9,585 nucleotides of DNA from an uncultured Bacilli bacterium (GCA_947632295.1 CANROQ010000027.1:1-9585); one strand, 5' to 3'. Positions 1-6,689 are shown, numbered from the stretch's first letter. Translations and numbers: made by a program. The notes: generated from the sequence alone by a model not told the origin.

Positions 1-1364
1 ATTATTAAATCAGGTCGTGTTAAATTATCTTTTAAAACGCGAAAATATCTTCGATAAATAACTTCGTGCATCGTGCCATAATCATCATTTTTATCTAAAG
101 TTATTTTAAATTTTCGATAATCGTTTTTACTAGGTTTTCCATCGATAAAAACAACCATACCCGAAACATTAAAAGTTCCAAATAAATGAGCATTATCAAA
201 AAGTTCAATCCTATCTAGTTTAGATAGTCCTAAAATATTTTTAAGTTCTTCATTAGCCCCTATCGTCTTTAATTCATCTTTCTTAATAAGTTCAAATTTT
301 TCTTCTAATGAAATTTTAGCGTTATTATTAGCCATTTCAACTAATTTATGTTTAACGCCTTTTTGAGGCTTAATAATTTTAACATTTAAATAATCAAATA
401 ATAAATAATCATCGACAATATCCGGTACAATAATTTCTTTTGGTAAAAGAATACCTTTATCATAAAAGGTTGAAATATAACGATTAACTTCAGCATCAAT
501 CTCATCTATTAATGGCATAATTTTTGAATGCTTTTCGACAATTTTTCCACCACGAATAAAAAATACTTGCATCGATAAATAACCTTTAGATGTATAATAA
601 CCAAAAATATCGGTATTAATATTTTCTTTAATTTCAACTTTTTGTTTTGTAAGTACAACTTTTATATAATCGAGCATGTCCTTTAACTCTTTGGCTTTTT
701 CATAATTCATATTCTCACTTTGAAGATACATTTCATCTTCAATTTTTTTAGTAATAAAAGTATGATCTCCATTTAAAAAATGAATAATTTCTTTTTTCAT
801 TTGTTCGATTACATCTTTCTCAACCTCATAATGACAATAGCCTAAACATTCATGAATATGATAATACAAACAAGGTTTCTTTTCAAAAGTTTTGCATTTT
901 CTAAGAGGATACATACGATTTAATAAATTAACTGTATTTCGAGCCGCTGTTACATTGGGATATGGACCATATAAATTAGTATTTTTTTTACGTTTGCGAT
1001 TGATATTTCTCACAATTGAAAGTCTTGGAATATTATCATTTGACAGTTCAATATAAGGATAACTTTTATCATCACGAAGTAAAATATTGTATTTTGGATC
1101 ATATTTTTTAATTAAATTATTTTCTAAAATTAGTGACTCAATTTCAGTTTCGACCACTATATATTCAAAATCAACTATTTCACTAACTAATTTAGCAGTT
1201 TTACCAGTATGCGTACCACGAAAATAAGAACTTAAGCGTCTTTTCAACCGCTTGGCCTTACCGACATAAATAATAACGCTATCACAATTTTTCATTAAAT
1301 AACAACCAGGTTTTTCCGGTACTAAACTGAGTTTTTGTTTTATTTTTTGACTAATTTCATCCAT
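1..1364 (-). CDS. uvrC: UvrC, excinuclease ABC subunit C (C-terminus off the left edge)
   Basis: UvrC makes both incisions around bulky DNA lesions bound by UvrA/UvrB in nucleotide excision repair. I translated 454 codons from the ATG at 1362-1364; the frame stays open to the window edge. The GIY-YIG nuclease is at residues about 15-95 (GCY at 20-22, IYVGK at 32-36). A four-cysteine cluster is at C157, C165, C173 and C177, the position of the UvrC iron-sulfur cysteines. A UVR (UvrB-binding) helix pair is at about 203-235. The beginning of the RNase H-like second nuclease follows, with the family motif FDNAH (D390, a catalytic-type Asp) and GKPSKNDYRKF. The rest of that domain and the helix-hairpin-helix end are outside the window. 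The start is supported by GGTGAT four bases upstream. It is divergent from yigZ. Identity is very secure. Confidence 0.97.
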   Translation of the reverse strand, partial: MDEISQKIKQKLSLVPEKPGCYLMKNCDSVIIYVGKAKRLKRRLSSYFRGTHTGKTAKLVSEIVDFEYIVVETEIESLILENNLIKKYDPKYNILLRDDKSYPYIELSNDNIPRLSIVRNINRKRKKNTNLYGPYPNVTAARNTVNLLNRMYPLRKCKTFEKKPCLYYHIHECLGYCHYEVEKDVIEQMKKEIIHFLNGDHTFITKKIEDEMYLQSENMNYEKAKELKDMLDYIKVVLTKQKVEIKENINTDIFGYYTSKGYLSMQVFFIRGGKIVEKHSKIMPLIDEIDAEVNRYISTFYDKGILLPKEIIVPDIVDDYLLFDYLNVKIIKPQKGVKHKLVEMANNNAKISLEEKFELIKKDELKTIGANEELKNILGLSKLDRIELFDNAHLFGTFNVSGMVVFIDGKPSKNDYRKFKITLDKNDDYGTMHEVIYRRYFRVLKDNLTRPDLI

Positions 1365-1384
1365 TTTAATCACCAACTAAATAA

Positions 1385-1393
1385 ATTATATCA
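1385..1393 (-). promoter_or_regulatory. Extended -10 promoter of uvrC
   Basis: On the minus strand TGATATAAT gives a perfect TATAAT (1385-1390) with an upstream TG one base away, an extended -10. The -35 region is poor (GCTTAA-like around 1408-1413), which an extended -10 can compensate. Transcription would start near 1378, giving a leader of only about 14 bases, just enough for the GGTGAT ribosome site. Confidence 0.6.
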
Positions 1394-1509
1394 AAAAAGA
1401 TTTAAAATTAAGCCATTTTACGAAAAAAACTTTAATTTTTTAAAGTAAATTATATAAAATTATCTAATTTATTATGATGATTAATTTCAAAATAAAACTA
1501 TAATACTTT

Positions 1510-1701
1510 TTAAATACTATAATATTTACCATTAGAAGTTTTTAATTTCAGTTGGCTACAATTTGTAACCGACTCATTTTCTTCTTGTTTTACCCTATGT
1601 TTTAAAACTCTCCAATAATTTCTTGAATTATAACTTTCTAAAACAACACCAACTATATGAACGACTTGATAGTAACTCACTTTCTATTGATAATATACAA
1701 G
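1510..1701 (-). pseudogene. Decayed Bro-N / phage antirepressor-type fragment
   Basis: The minus strand of this gap encodes a recognisable piece of the Bro-N domain found in phage antirepressors and related stand-alone proteins. Reading from 1680, the frame gives YYQVVHIVGVVLES, then RNYWRVLKHRVKQ, NESVTNCSQLKLKT and NGKYYS. From memory, these align with the conserved family segments W-Y-F-S-V-V-D-V, P-R-N-Y-W, G-N-E-S-V-T-N-C and D-G-K. Just upstream the frame continues as LVYYQ, then a stop (TAG), then KVSYYQ, so the beginning is broken. The frame ends at a TAA (1510-1512) where family members would continue with TDV and the rest of the domain. The conserved Trp before YY and the Asp after VV are lost. 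About 56 codons remain of a protein normally several times longer. A 5' SD-like AAGGAG near 1715-1720 may be residual. It is non-functional by inference. Confidence 0.72.
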
Positions 1702-1747
1702 ATAAGTTTTTAAACTCCTTCTTAAAATACAAAATTAAAAATAAATT

Positions 1748-1776
1748 TTGAAAAAAGTACCATTATCATATATAAT
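1748..1776 (+). promoter_or_regulatory. Sigma-A-type promoter of yigZ
   Basis: TTGAAA (1748-1753) and TATAAT (1771-1776) are separated by exactly 17 bases, close to consensus. Transcription would begin near 1783, directly at the ribosome site, giving a leader of about 10 bases. Confidence 0.8.
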
Positions 1777-1782
1777 TATATT

Positions 1783-1788
1783 GGTGAT
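1783..1788 (+). promoter_or_regulatory. Ribosome binding site that fixes the yigZ start
   Basis: GGTGAT lies four bases before the ATG at 1793. The same GGTGATnAAAATG arrangement precedes uvrC. It supports 1793 over the upstream ATG at 1787, which lies within this site, and over the TTG at 1748, which is the -35 box. Confidence 0.7.
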
Positions 1789-1792
1789 GAAA

Positions 1793-2386
1793 ATGCAAAC
1801 GATAAAGAAAAATGTAACAAATGAAATTATTATAAATAAATCACGCTTTATTGCCAAATTAATTAAAATTAATAATGAAAATGATATAAAAGAAAAACTT
1901 GATAATCTAAAAATTGAATATAAAGACGCAACCCATTATTGTTATGCATATATAGTTGGTAACGTTAAAAGATTTAGTGATGATGGCGAACCTAGTGGTA
2001 CAGCCGGAATGCCAATTTTAAATGTTATTGAAAGCAATAATTTAACCAATATTCTATGTGTTGTAATAAGATATTTTGGTGGCATTAAATTAGGAGCAGG
2101 TGGTTTAGTTAGAGCTTATACTAAAGTCGTTGTGGAAAGTTTAAAAGAAACTCAAATTGTAACGCTTGCTAAAGGATTAAACTTAAAAATTGAATTTACT
2201 TATGATAAACTTAAAACAATAGATAATATTTTAAAAAATATTAATATCAAATATAAAGAATATGATAATAATATTATCTATGAAATAAGTATTACTAATG
2301 ATAAATACGCGGAAATAAAAAAAGAATTAGAAACCAATTCTTTAAATATCGATATTTTAGATCAAACATTAATCGAAACTAATTAA
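1793..2386 (+). CDS. yigZ: YigZ/IMPACT (UPF0029) family protein
   Basis: This is a member of the YigZ (YvyE)/IMPACT family, cytosolic proteins of two domains whose bacterial role is not firmly established. The eukaryotic relative IMPACT acts in translational control through GCN1. From the ATG at 1793 the protein is 197 residues, slightly short of the roughly 205-215 typical of the family. The N-terminal UPF0029 domain is complete: DATHYCYAY (45-53), the signature RFSDDGEPSGTAGMP (60-74) and VIRYFGGIKLGAGGLVRAY (91-109). The C-terminal DUF1949-like half (about 128-190) is divergent and Lys/Asn-rich. The frame can be read back to a TTG at 1748, but that codon is the -35 element, so the longer form would not be transcribed. 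The gene is single, divergent from uvrC and convergent with dgkA. Its stop lies inside its own terminator hairpin. Confidence 0.93.
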   Translation: MQTIKKNVTNEIIINKSRFIAKLIKINNENDIKEKLDNLKIEYKDATHYCYAYIVGNVKRFSDDGEPSGTAGMPILNVIESNNLTNILCVVIRYFGGIKLGAGGLVRAYTKVVVESLKETQIVTLAKGLNLKIEFTYDKLKTIDNILKNINIKYKEYDNNIIYEISITNDKYAEIKKELETNSLNIDILDQTLIETN

Positions 2387-2396
2387 TGTTTTTTTT
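2364..2396 (+). terminator. Intrinsic terminator of yigZ
   Basis: A perfect 10-base stem, AAACATTAAT (2364-2373) with ATTAATGTTT (2382-2391), has an 8-base loop and is followed by a run of eight Ts (2389-2396). The yigZ stop codon (2384-2386) is in the right arm, and the T-run reaches into the dgkA stop codon. There is no T-run on the minus side, so it works only for yigZ. Confidence 0.85.
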
Positions 2397-2802
2397 ATAA
2401 ATAACTACTAATTAAATTAATTATTTTAGGTAGAAAAATAATTAAACCAGCTATAGCCGCTGTAATTGCAAAAACAAAAACAGCAGCTGAAGCAGTATCT
2501 TTTGCAATTTTAGCTAAAGGATGAATTTTAGGACAAGTTAAATCAACCACAGCCTCAATAGAAGTATTAATTAGTTCTGTTGCGATAACTAACCCACATA
2601 AAATAATACAAATAATCCATTCCATTGCTGAAATATGCAATATTAAACCAAAAATGATAACAAAACATAACATTGTAATATGAATAAACATACTTTGTTC
2701 ATATTTATAAGCATATTTTAAACCATCAATCGAGTAACCAAAACTTTTAACAAATCTTTTTAAACCTCTTTTTTTTTGCTCATCGCGTGATGCCGAATCC
2801 AT
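2395..2802 (-). CDS. dgkA: Diacylglycerol kinase / undecaprenol kinase, DgkA family
   Basis: This is a small integral-membrane lipid kinase. In Gram-positive bacteria this family phosphorylates undecaprenol and so returns the lipid carrier of cell-wall synthesis to use. It has 135 residues, the usual size. Three membrane spans lie at about 40-57, 61-80 and 106-126. Family residues are visible: E36 at the membrane entry, ELINTSIEAVVD (76-87, with N79 and E83), and AKDTASAAV (100-108) with the K-D pair. The cytosolic N-terminus is basic. The start at 2802 lies 23 bases inside ybeY and has a strong AGGAGG ribosome site about ten bases upstream, also within ybeY, so translation is probably coupled. 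It is the last gene of the operon. No terminator is seen on this strand before it meets yigZ. Confidence 0.94.
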   Translation of the reverse strand: MDSASRDEQKKRGLKRFVKSFGYSIDGLKYAYKYEQSMFIHITMLCFVIIFGLILHISAMEWIICIILCGLVIATELINTSIEAVVDLTCPKIHPLAKIAKDTASAAVFVFAITAAIAGLIIFLPKIINLISSYL

Positions 2803-3226
2803 TTAATATCTCCTCCTGCTTTGCAAACATTATTTTTTCATCTTCTATCCTCATATGGTCATATCCTAATAAATGTAAAAAACCATGAATCATTAAAAAA
2901 CAAATTTCGCGTAAATTACTATGTCCATATTCCTTAGCTTGTTCATAAACTTTATCGATTGATATATAAATATCTCCTAAAATACGAATATCATTTTCTA
3001 CCTCATCGTGGCTATCTTCAAGTGCAAAACTAATAACATCAGTTGGTCTATCTACACCCCGATACTCTTTATTCAATTTATGAATATATTCATTATCGAC
3101 AATTATAACATTGAATAAAACATTTTCTAAATTTTCATGCTTCAGTGCATAATCAATTAATTTTTGCATCGTTTCAATATACTCTAAATCTTTTTTTGTT
3201 TCGTTTATTATTTCAACACTATTCAT
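2780..3226 (-). CDS. ybeY: YbeY endoribonuclease (rRNA maturation)
   Basis: This is a zinc-dependent single-strand endoribonuclease needed for 16S rRNA 3'-end maturation and ribosome quality control. The 148 residues are normal for the family. The metal-binding signature is intact: HGFLHLLGYDH, with H114, H118 and H124. The preceding conserved TDVISFAL (62-69) and ILGDIYIS (82-89) segments are present too. The ATG at 3226 overlaps the TGA of the VanZ-like gene (shared ATGA), with GGTGG about five bases upstream. It is followed by dgkA with a 23-base overlap, the same ybeY-dgkA adjacency known in Bacillus. Confidence 0.96.
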   Translation of the reverse strand: MNSVEIINETKKDLEYIETMQKLIDYALKHENLENVLFNVIIVDNEYIHKLNKEYRGVDRPTDVISFALEDSHDEVENDIRILGDIYISIDKVYEQAKEYGHSNLREICFLMIHGFLHLLGYDHMRIEDEKIMFAKQEEILNGFGITR

Positions 3227-3840
3227 AAAATACCACCAATACTTATAAAATTAAATAAATATAACACAATTAAAATAATAACAGCAATTACACAAAAGTT
3301 TAAAAAGAAATCACTTTTGAAAAAAGCAGGTAAATTATTTTTAAATTTATTTAAATAAATGAAAATATAAAAACCTAACATACCACCAATCATATTAAGC
3401 ATTATATCGTCAATATCAAAAACTCTACCAATTAACATTTGTGTTATTTCAATTGAAATAGAAGTAATAAGACTTAATGAAAAGCCCACATACCATTTTT
3501 CACTGCGAACATAATACCCTATAAAGAAACCATATGGTAAAAACATTAACATATTTCCTAAAATATTTTTAATAAATAATTTACTACCAAATTCATATCG
3601 CATAATTTCTTTAAAAGGTATGAAATTGGAAGTACTCCAATCGACATCTTGAAAAGTAACTACATAGAATAAAAACATAATATATAAAATAAATCCTAAA
3701 GTTAATAACTCTTTATATAAGACAACTTTAACTTTATTATGAATTAAATAAGCAATTCTAAGTGAAGAGATAATAATTGTAAATAGAAATAAGGTTGGCC
3801 ACACATTAGATAGCAAATCGATAATTGTTCTTTGTAACAC
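3223..3840 (-). CDS. VanZ-like family membrane protein
   Basis: This is a VanZ-like integral membrane protein. VanZ itself gives low-level teicoplanin resistance; most relatives have no assigned role. The 205 residues hold five or six predicted spans (about 13-33, 44-64, 90-110, 117-137, 146-164, 178-200). Family signatures are SNFIPFKEI (71-79), NILGNMLMFLPYGF (92-105) and the acidic segment RVFDIDDIMLNMIGGMLG (139-156), preceded by SISIEITQ. It starts at GTG (3840) seven bases after AGGAG. An ATG five bases upstream is in another frame. It lies 10 bases after yqfD and its stop overlaps the ybeY start, so it is firmly inside the operon, at the position where Bacillus has phoH and yqfF. A link to the cell envelope with dgkA is only suggested by context. 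Confidence 0.9.
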   Translation of the reverse strand: MLQRTIIDLLSNVWPTLFLFTIIISSLRIAYLIHNKVKVVLYKELLTLGFILYIMFLFYVVTFQDVDWSTSNFIPFKEIMRYEFGSKLFIKNILGNMLMFLPYGFFIGYYVRSEKWYVGFSLSLITSISIEITQMLIGRVFDIDDIMLNMIGGMLGFYIFIYLNKFKNNLPAFFKSDFFLNFCVIAVIILIVLYLFNFISIGGIL

Positions 3841-3847
3841 AACATCA

Positions 3848-3852
3848 CTCCT
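3848..3852 (-). promoter_or_regulatory. Ribosome binding site for the GTG start of the VanZ-like gene
   Basis: AGGAG lies seven bases upstream of the GTG at 3840. It overlaps the yqfD stop codon (TAG, 3851-3853), so the two genes are probably translationally coupled. It decides for GTG over the out-of-frame ATG next to it. Confidence 0.75.
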
Positions 3853-5038
3853 ACTCTTTACTCTCCAAATCGATATCTTCTATAATTTGGTAATCCGTTA
3901 TATCTTCATATACTGAAAAAAATATTTCTAACTCTATTTTACTCTCTTTTATATCAACTTTCAAATCTTTTGTAGAAATTATATATTCTTTGTCATCTAA
4001 TTTACTTTTCATAGCATTAATACTTTTTTCACGAGCAATATTTATAGCCTCATCAATCGTATAAATTCGATCGAGTTTTTCAATTTCACGCTGATTTTCA
4101 TAAACTAATTCGATAGGTAAAAAGGTATGATGTAACAATTTTATCTCTTCGATTTCTTTATCTTTATATTTGTTAAAATTTAAAATTTCAAAGCGATGAT
4201 TTAAAAATTTTAAAGTTAAAACTTTATGAGTATTCGACGTATAATTGCGTTCATGATAGACAAATGGTACTTCTACAGAACTTTTATACCAAACCTCCCC
4301 ATAAACTTTACCAGTAGCCGCAACAATATCCTTTAAATTTTCATTTAAATATATACTACCTGATACAATTACATCACCAGGTTTTACATAATCATTGACA
4401 TTTTTTACAATTACACCATTATCTGCTTCAATATTTTTAATGATAGCAGATTTTTTTGCGATAATATTTTGATTTTTAGGACTATCTTCACTACTAGGTA
4501 TTTTTCTCTCTTCTACTCTAACAATATATTTAGTACCAACTCTTTCAATTTCAATCCATTCTAATTTATCTTTATATTTTTCTAGAATTTTTTCTTTTAT
4601 TTTTTCTATCTCATCAAAACTTTTGACAAATCTATTATTAGTTATATCATATTTTTTTAATTCACTAATTAATAATTCGCGTATTTCTTTTTTATTATGA
4701 ACTACCTCAATATCAAAGATTATATTAGTTAAAAATAGTAGCAAAATAAATCCTAATAAAGCAAACAATATTAATATTTTATTCTTACTTATTATTTTTT
4801 TAATTTTTATTAAACCATAACTATTAACTTCTTCTAATTCATAGATAGTTTTTATTTTTTCAATTTTTTCTAAATCTTTTTTATATATTTTTATCTCTAC
4901 TTCTTTATAACTAATATTTTTTATATCTAATATTTCGATATTTTGCTTAATAAGTCTATTTAAAAAACGATTGATATTTTTACCTTTTATATTTAATTTA
5001 ATTGAACTTCTAAAATTAAGTATAAAACTATTTTTCAT
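3851..5038 (-). CDS. yqfD: YqfD, sporulation-family membrane protein
   Basis: This is a member of the YqfD family. In Bacillus subtilis the gene belongs to the sporulation set and is expressed in the mother cell; its exact biochemical role is not settled. The 395 residues match the usual length of just under 400. An N-terminal alpha/beta region (about 1-75) precedes a single hydrophobic span (about 86-108), followed by a long extracytoplasmic part. That part contains the family-like stretches WIEIERVGTKYIVRVEERK (161-179), VKPGDVIVSGSIY (218-230) and GKVYGEVWY. The C-terminus (about 330-395) is rich in acidic and Lys residues. It begins four bases after yqfC, with an AAGGTGA ribosome site made of the last codons of yqfC. 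The yqfC-yqfD adjacency strongly supports the call. Whether this organism sporulates cannot be told from here. Confidence 0.92.
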   Translation of the reverse strand: MKNSFILNFRSSIKLNIKGKNINRFLNRLIKQNIEILDIKNISYKEVEIKIYKKDLEKIEKIKTIYELEEVNSYGLIKIKKIISKNKILILFALLGFILLLFLTNIIFDIEVVHNKKEIRELLISELKKYDITNNRFVKSFDEIEKIKEKILEKYKDKLEWIEIERVGTKYIVRVEERKIPSSEDSPKNQNIIAKKSAIIKNIEADNGVIVKNVNDYVKPGDVIVSGSIYLNENLKDIVAATGKVYGEVWYKSSVEVPFVYHERNYTSNTHKVLTLKFLNHRFEILNFNKYKDKEIEEIKLLHHTFLPIELVYENQREIEKLDRIYTIDEAINIAREKSINAMKSKLDDKEYIISTKDLKVDIKESKIELEIFFSVYEDITDYQIIEDIDLESKE

Positions 5039-5042
5039 TTCT

Positions 5043-5282
5043 TCACCTTAATTCTATTTTTTTTATGACTCCCGATATTAATATTTCATCATTCAATAGT
5101 TTTTTTAAGGCTAATTTCTCACCAGTTATAAAGACGGTTTTATTATCTCCACTTACTAATATTTTAGTATCTTCAATAGCACCTATACTCGTATAATTTA
5201 TAATATTTATTTTATCTTTATATATATTTATCACAAATTCATTATTCATCATATACTCGCGAAAATTATTAATTAATTTCAT
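5043..5282 (-). CDS. yqfC: YqfC / YabP family sporulation protein
   Basis: This is a small beta-rich protein of the YabP/YqfC family. The Bacillus members are sporulation genes of unclear mechanism. It has 79 residues, a little shorter than Bacillus YqfC. The middle shows the family pattern: INIINYTSIGAIEDTKILVS (about 25-44), then KTVFITGEKLALKKLLNDEILISGVIKKIEL, where the G-x-x-L turn and the I-x-G-x-I-x-x-I end are typical. The direct pairing with yqfD makes the assignment robust despite low complexity. The ATG at 5282 has AGGTGG upstream. It is the first gene of the five-gene minus-strand operon. Confidence 0.88.
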   Translation of the reverse strand: MKLINNFREYMMNNEFVINIYKDKINIINYTSIGAIEDTKILVSGDNKTVFITGEKLALKKLLNDEILISGVIKKIELR

Positions 5283-5302
5283 AAACCCACCTATATAATT
5301 TT

Positions 5303-5308
5303 ATTATA
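5303..5308 (-). promoter_or_regulatory. Candidate -10 box for the yqfC-yqfD-vanZ-ybeY-dgkA operon
   Basis: TATAAT occurs 20 bases before the yqfC start on the minus strand, but the -35 position is only the T-run of the preceding terminator. I see no convincing sigma-E type element (an ATA-type -35 spaced to a CATA-type -10), although a CATAATA heptamer occurs just upstream (within about 5315-5325). Weak call. Read-through from the ATPase gene would be the alternative. Confidence 0.3.
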
Positions 5309-5324
5309 AAGATGAATTATTATG

Positions 5325-5351
5325 AAAAAAACAAATGACATTAATCACTTG
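5325..5351 (-). terminator. Intrinsic terminator of the ATPase gene (repeat copy A)
   Basis: On the minus strand, 10 bases after the ATPase stop, CAAGTGA pairs with TCATTTG (one G-U) around a six-base loop TTAATG and is followed by seven Ts. The 27 bases are identical to 6690-6716 behind tsf. Confidence 0.8.
5325..5351. repeat. 27-base direct repeat, copy A
   Basis: Positions 5325-5351 match 6690-6716 base for base, including the A-run, both stem arms and the loop. Outside these limits the two copies diverge. The pair brackets the ATPase gene as a unit with a period of 1365 bases. Confidence 0.9.
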
Positions 5352-5361
5352 CTTTAAAATT

Positions 5362-6558
5362 TTATTCTAATAGCCAATTAGCTATATCAATGATTTGAAT
5401 TCCTTCATATTGATAATTATCATGTTTAGTTCGAGCAATTAATATTTTAGGGTAGGCATCTTTTATTTTTAATAAAGGATCCACTTCCCGTTTAAATGTA
5501 TTATTTTCGAAATCATTTCCTATGTTATCTGAAACTTGAATATAAATTTTTTCATTTCTTTTCATAGCAACAAAATCAACTTCTTTTTCATATAAAACAC
5601 CAACATACACTTCATATCCTCTTCGAATTAATTCCATCGCAACTATATTTTCGTAAATATTACCATAATTCATATTTTTTGTACCTTGAATAGCATATTT
5701 TACAGCATGATCTGATAGATAATACTTATCTTGAGTAGAAAGATATTTTTTACCTTGAATATCATACCTTCTAACTTTATAGAAAGCAAAAGATTCACAA
5801 AGATATTTAATATATGCACCAACTGTTTTATCATTAGTATCTATCTTATTAGTATTTAACGTATCAGTAATACTTCTATATGAAGTAATTCTTGCAATAT
5901 TATCTATCAAAAAATCACTGATACTATCTAATAATAGTACATTTTGTATTTTGTTTCTTTGAACTATATCTCGCACGATCATTGTCCTATATACATCAGA
6001 TATATAATTATATTTTTTATTTATATCTTTATATAGATATGAGCCAGAGAAACCGCCCTCTAAAACATATCTATCAAAATTTTCATCATTATTGTTTTCA
6101 TTATAATATAGAAGAAACTCTTTATATGAAAAAGGAAAAACTTCGATGCTATATGTTCTACCAGTAAATAAAGTTGCTAAATCACTAGATAAAAGGAAAG
6201 CATTTGAACCAGTTATATAAATATCATATTTTTGTTCTGCATGAAAATTATTTATTGCCTTTTCAAAATCGTTACACATTTGAACCTCATCAATAATAAT
6301 AAAATTATTCTTATTAGGATCATATTTATTTGATACATATTTTATTAATTCTTTATATTGTTTTATATAATCAAATTCATCCAGATTATAGTTTATGCTT
6401 ATAATATTGGAATTACTATCATTTTCTTTGATATAATTTATAAACATATTAAGCAATTCTGATTTTCCACTACGGCGAACGCCAGTAATAACTTTTATAT
6501 CTGGAGTTCCCATAACATCAATTATGTCTTGTAAATACTTTCTCTTAATTAACTTCAT
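5362..6558 (-). CDS. AAA-type ATPase with C-terminal DUF4143 domain
   Basis: This is a stand-alone ATP-binding protein of the AAA_14 plus DUF4143 type, common in multiple divergent copies in gut bacteria and archaea; its cellular function is not established. It has 398 residues, the normal size. Walker A GVRRSGKS is at 26-33, Walker B IIIDEVQ at 87-93, a sensor-like TGSN at 116-119, then FTGRTYSIEVFPFSYKEF (131-148), all family hallmarks. The C-terminal half ends in a PD-(D/E)XK-like fold: ENIVAMELIRRG (303-314), EVDFV (326-330) and YIQVS (339-343). Gln341 stands where a nuclease would have Lys, as is usual in this family, so nuclease activity is doubtful. It has its own promoter, an AGGAGTG ribosome site and a terminator. 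It is set between tsf and yqfC, where no functional link is apparent, and is flanked by a 27-base direct repeat. It is likely an acquired single-gene cassette. Confidence 0.93.
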   Translation of the reverse strand: MKLIKRKYLQDIIDVMGTPDIKVITGVRRSGKSELLNMFINYIKENDSNSNIISINYNLDEFDYIKQYKELIKYVSNKYDPNKNNFIIIDEVQMCNDFEKAINNFHAEQKYDIYITGSNAFLLSSDLATLFTGRTYSIEVFPFSYKEFLLYYNENNNDENFDRYVLEGGFSGSYLYKDINKKYNYISDVYRTMIVRDIVQRNKIQNVLLLDSISDFLIDNIARITSYRSITDTLNTNKIDTNDKTVGAYIKYLCESFAFYKVRRYDIQGKKYLSTQDKYYLSDHAVKYAIQGTKNMNYGNIYENIVAMELIRRGYEVYVGVLYEKEVDFVAMKRNEKIYIQVSDNIGNDFENNTFKREVDPLLKIKDAYPKILIARTKHDNYQYEGIQIIDIANWLLE

Positions 6559-6578
6559 ATTAAATCACTCCTACTATT

Positions 6579-6606
6579 AGTATACCATATATTTCGCAAA
6601 AATCAA
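6579..6606 (-). promoter_or_regulatory. Promoter of the ATPase gene
   Basis: On the minus strand TTGATT (6601-6606) and TATACT (6579-6584) are spaced by 16 bases. TGG directly before TATACT makes an extended -10. Transcription would begin near 6572, about 14 bases before the ATG. One arm of the 11-base inverted repeat fills the spacer. Confidence 0.72.
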
Positions 6607-6627
6607 TTTTTTTTAATTTTGCGAAAT
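6591..6627. promoter_or_regulatory. Perfect 11-base inverted repeat over the ATPase promoter (operator-like)
   Basis: ATTTCGCAAAA (6591-6601) and TTTTGCGAAAT (6617-6627) are exact reverse complements separated by 15 AT-rich bases. The left arm lies between -10 and -35 and touches the -35 box; the right arm lies upstream. Since it is upstream of the expected transcription start and has no T-run after it, a protein-binding operator is more likely than a terminator. No regulator gene is adjacent. Confidence 0.5.
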
Positions 6628-6689
6628 GGTTTTAATTGATTTTATCTAAATTAACATTTTTCATTTATATTAAAATACTATAAAACATC

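Noticed and set aside
1497..1524. Short direct repeat ACTATAATA twice, possibly tandem -10 boxes on the plus strand.
   Set aside because: There is no -35 partner and no gene downstream in that direction before yigZ's own promoter. It is expected by chance in such AT-rich DNA.
1510..1680. A live 56-residue gene from the GTG at 1680 on the minus strand.
   Set aside because: There is no ribosome site next to the GTG. The frame continues upstream past a stop with family-like residues, and the domain is cut short, so it is a remnant.
1748..1792. N-terminal extension of yigZ from a TTG codon.
   Set aside because: The TTG is the -35 hexamer of a near-consensus promoter and the expected transcript starts near 1783. 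The ribosome site supports the ATG at 1793.
5982..6167. A plus-strand open frame inside the ATPase gene.
   Set aside because: It is antisense to a well-conserved gene with low-complexity Tyr/His content, no ribosome site and no family resemblance.
6591..6627. Reading the inverted repeat upstream of the ATPase gene as a second terminator.
   Set aside because: The loop is long, no T-run follows on either strand, and it overlaps a good promoter, so an operator is more plausible.
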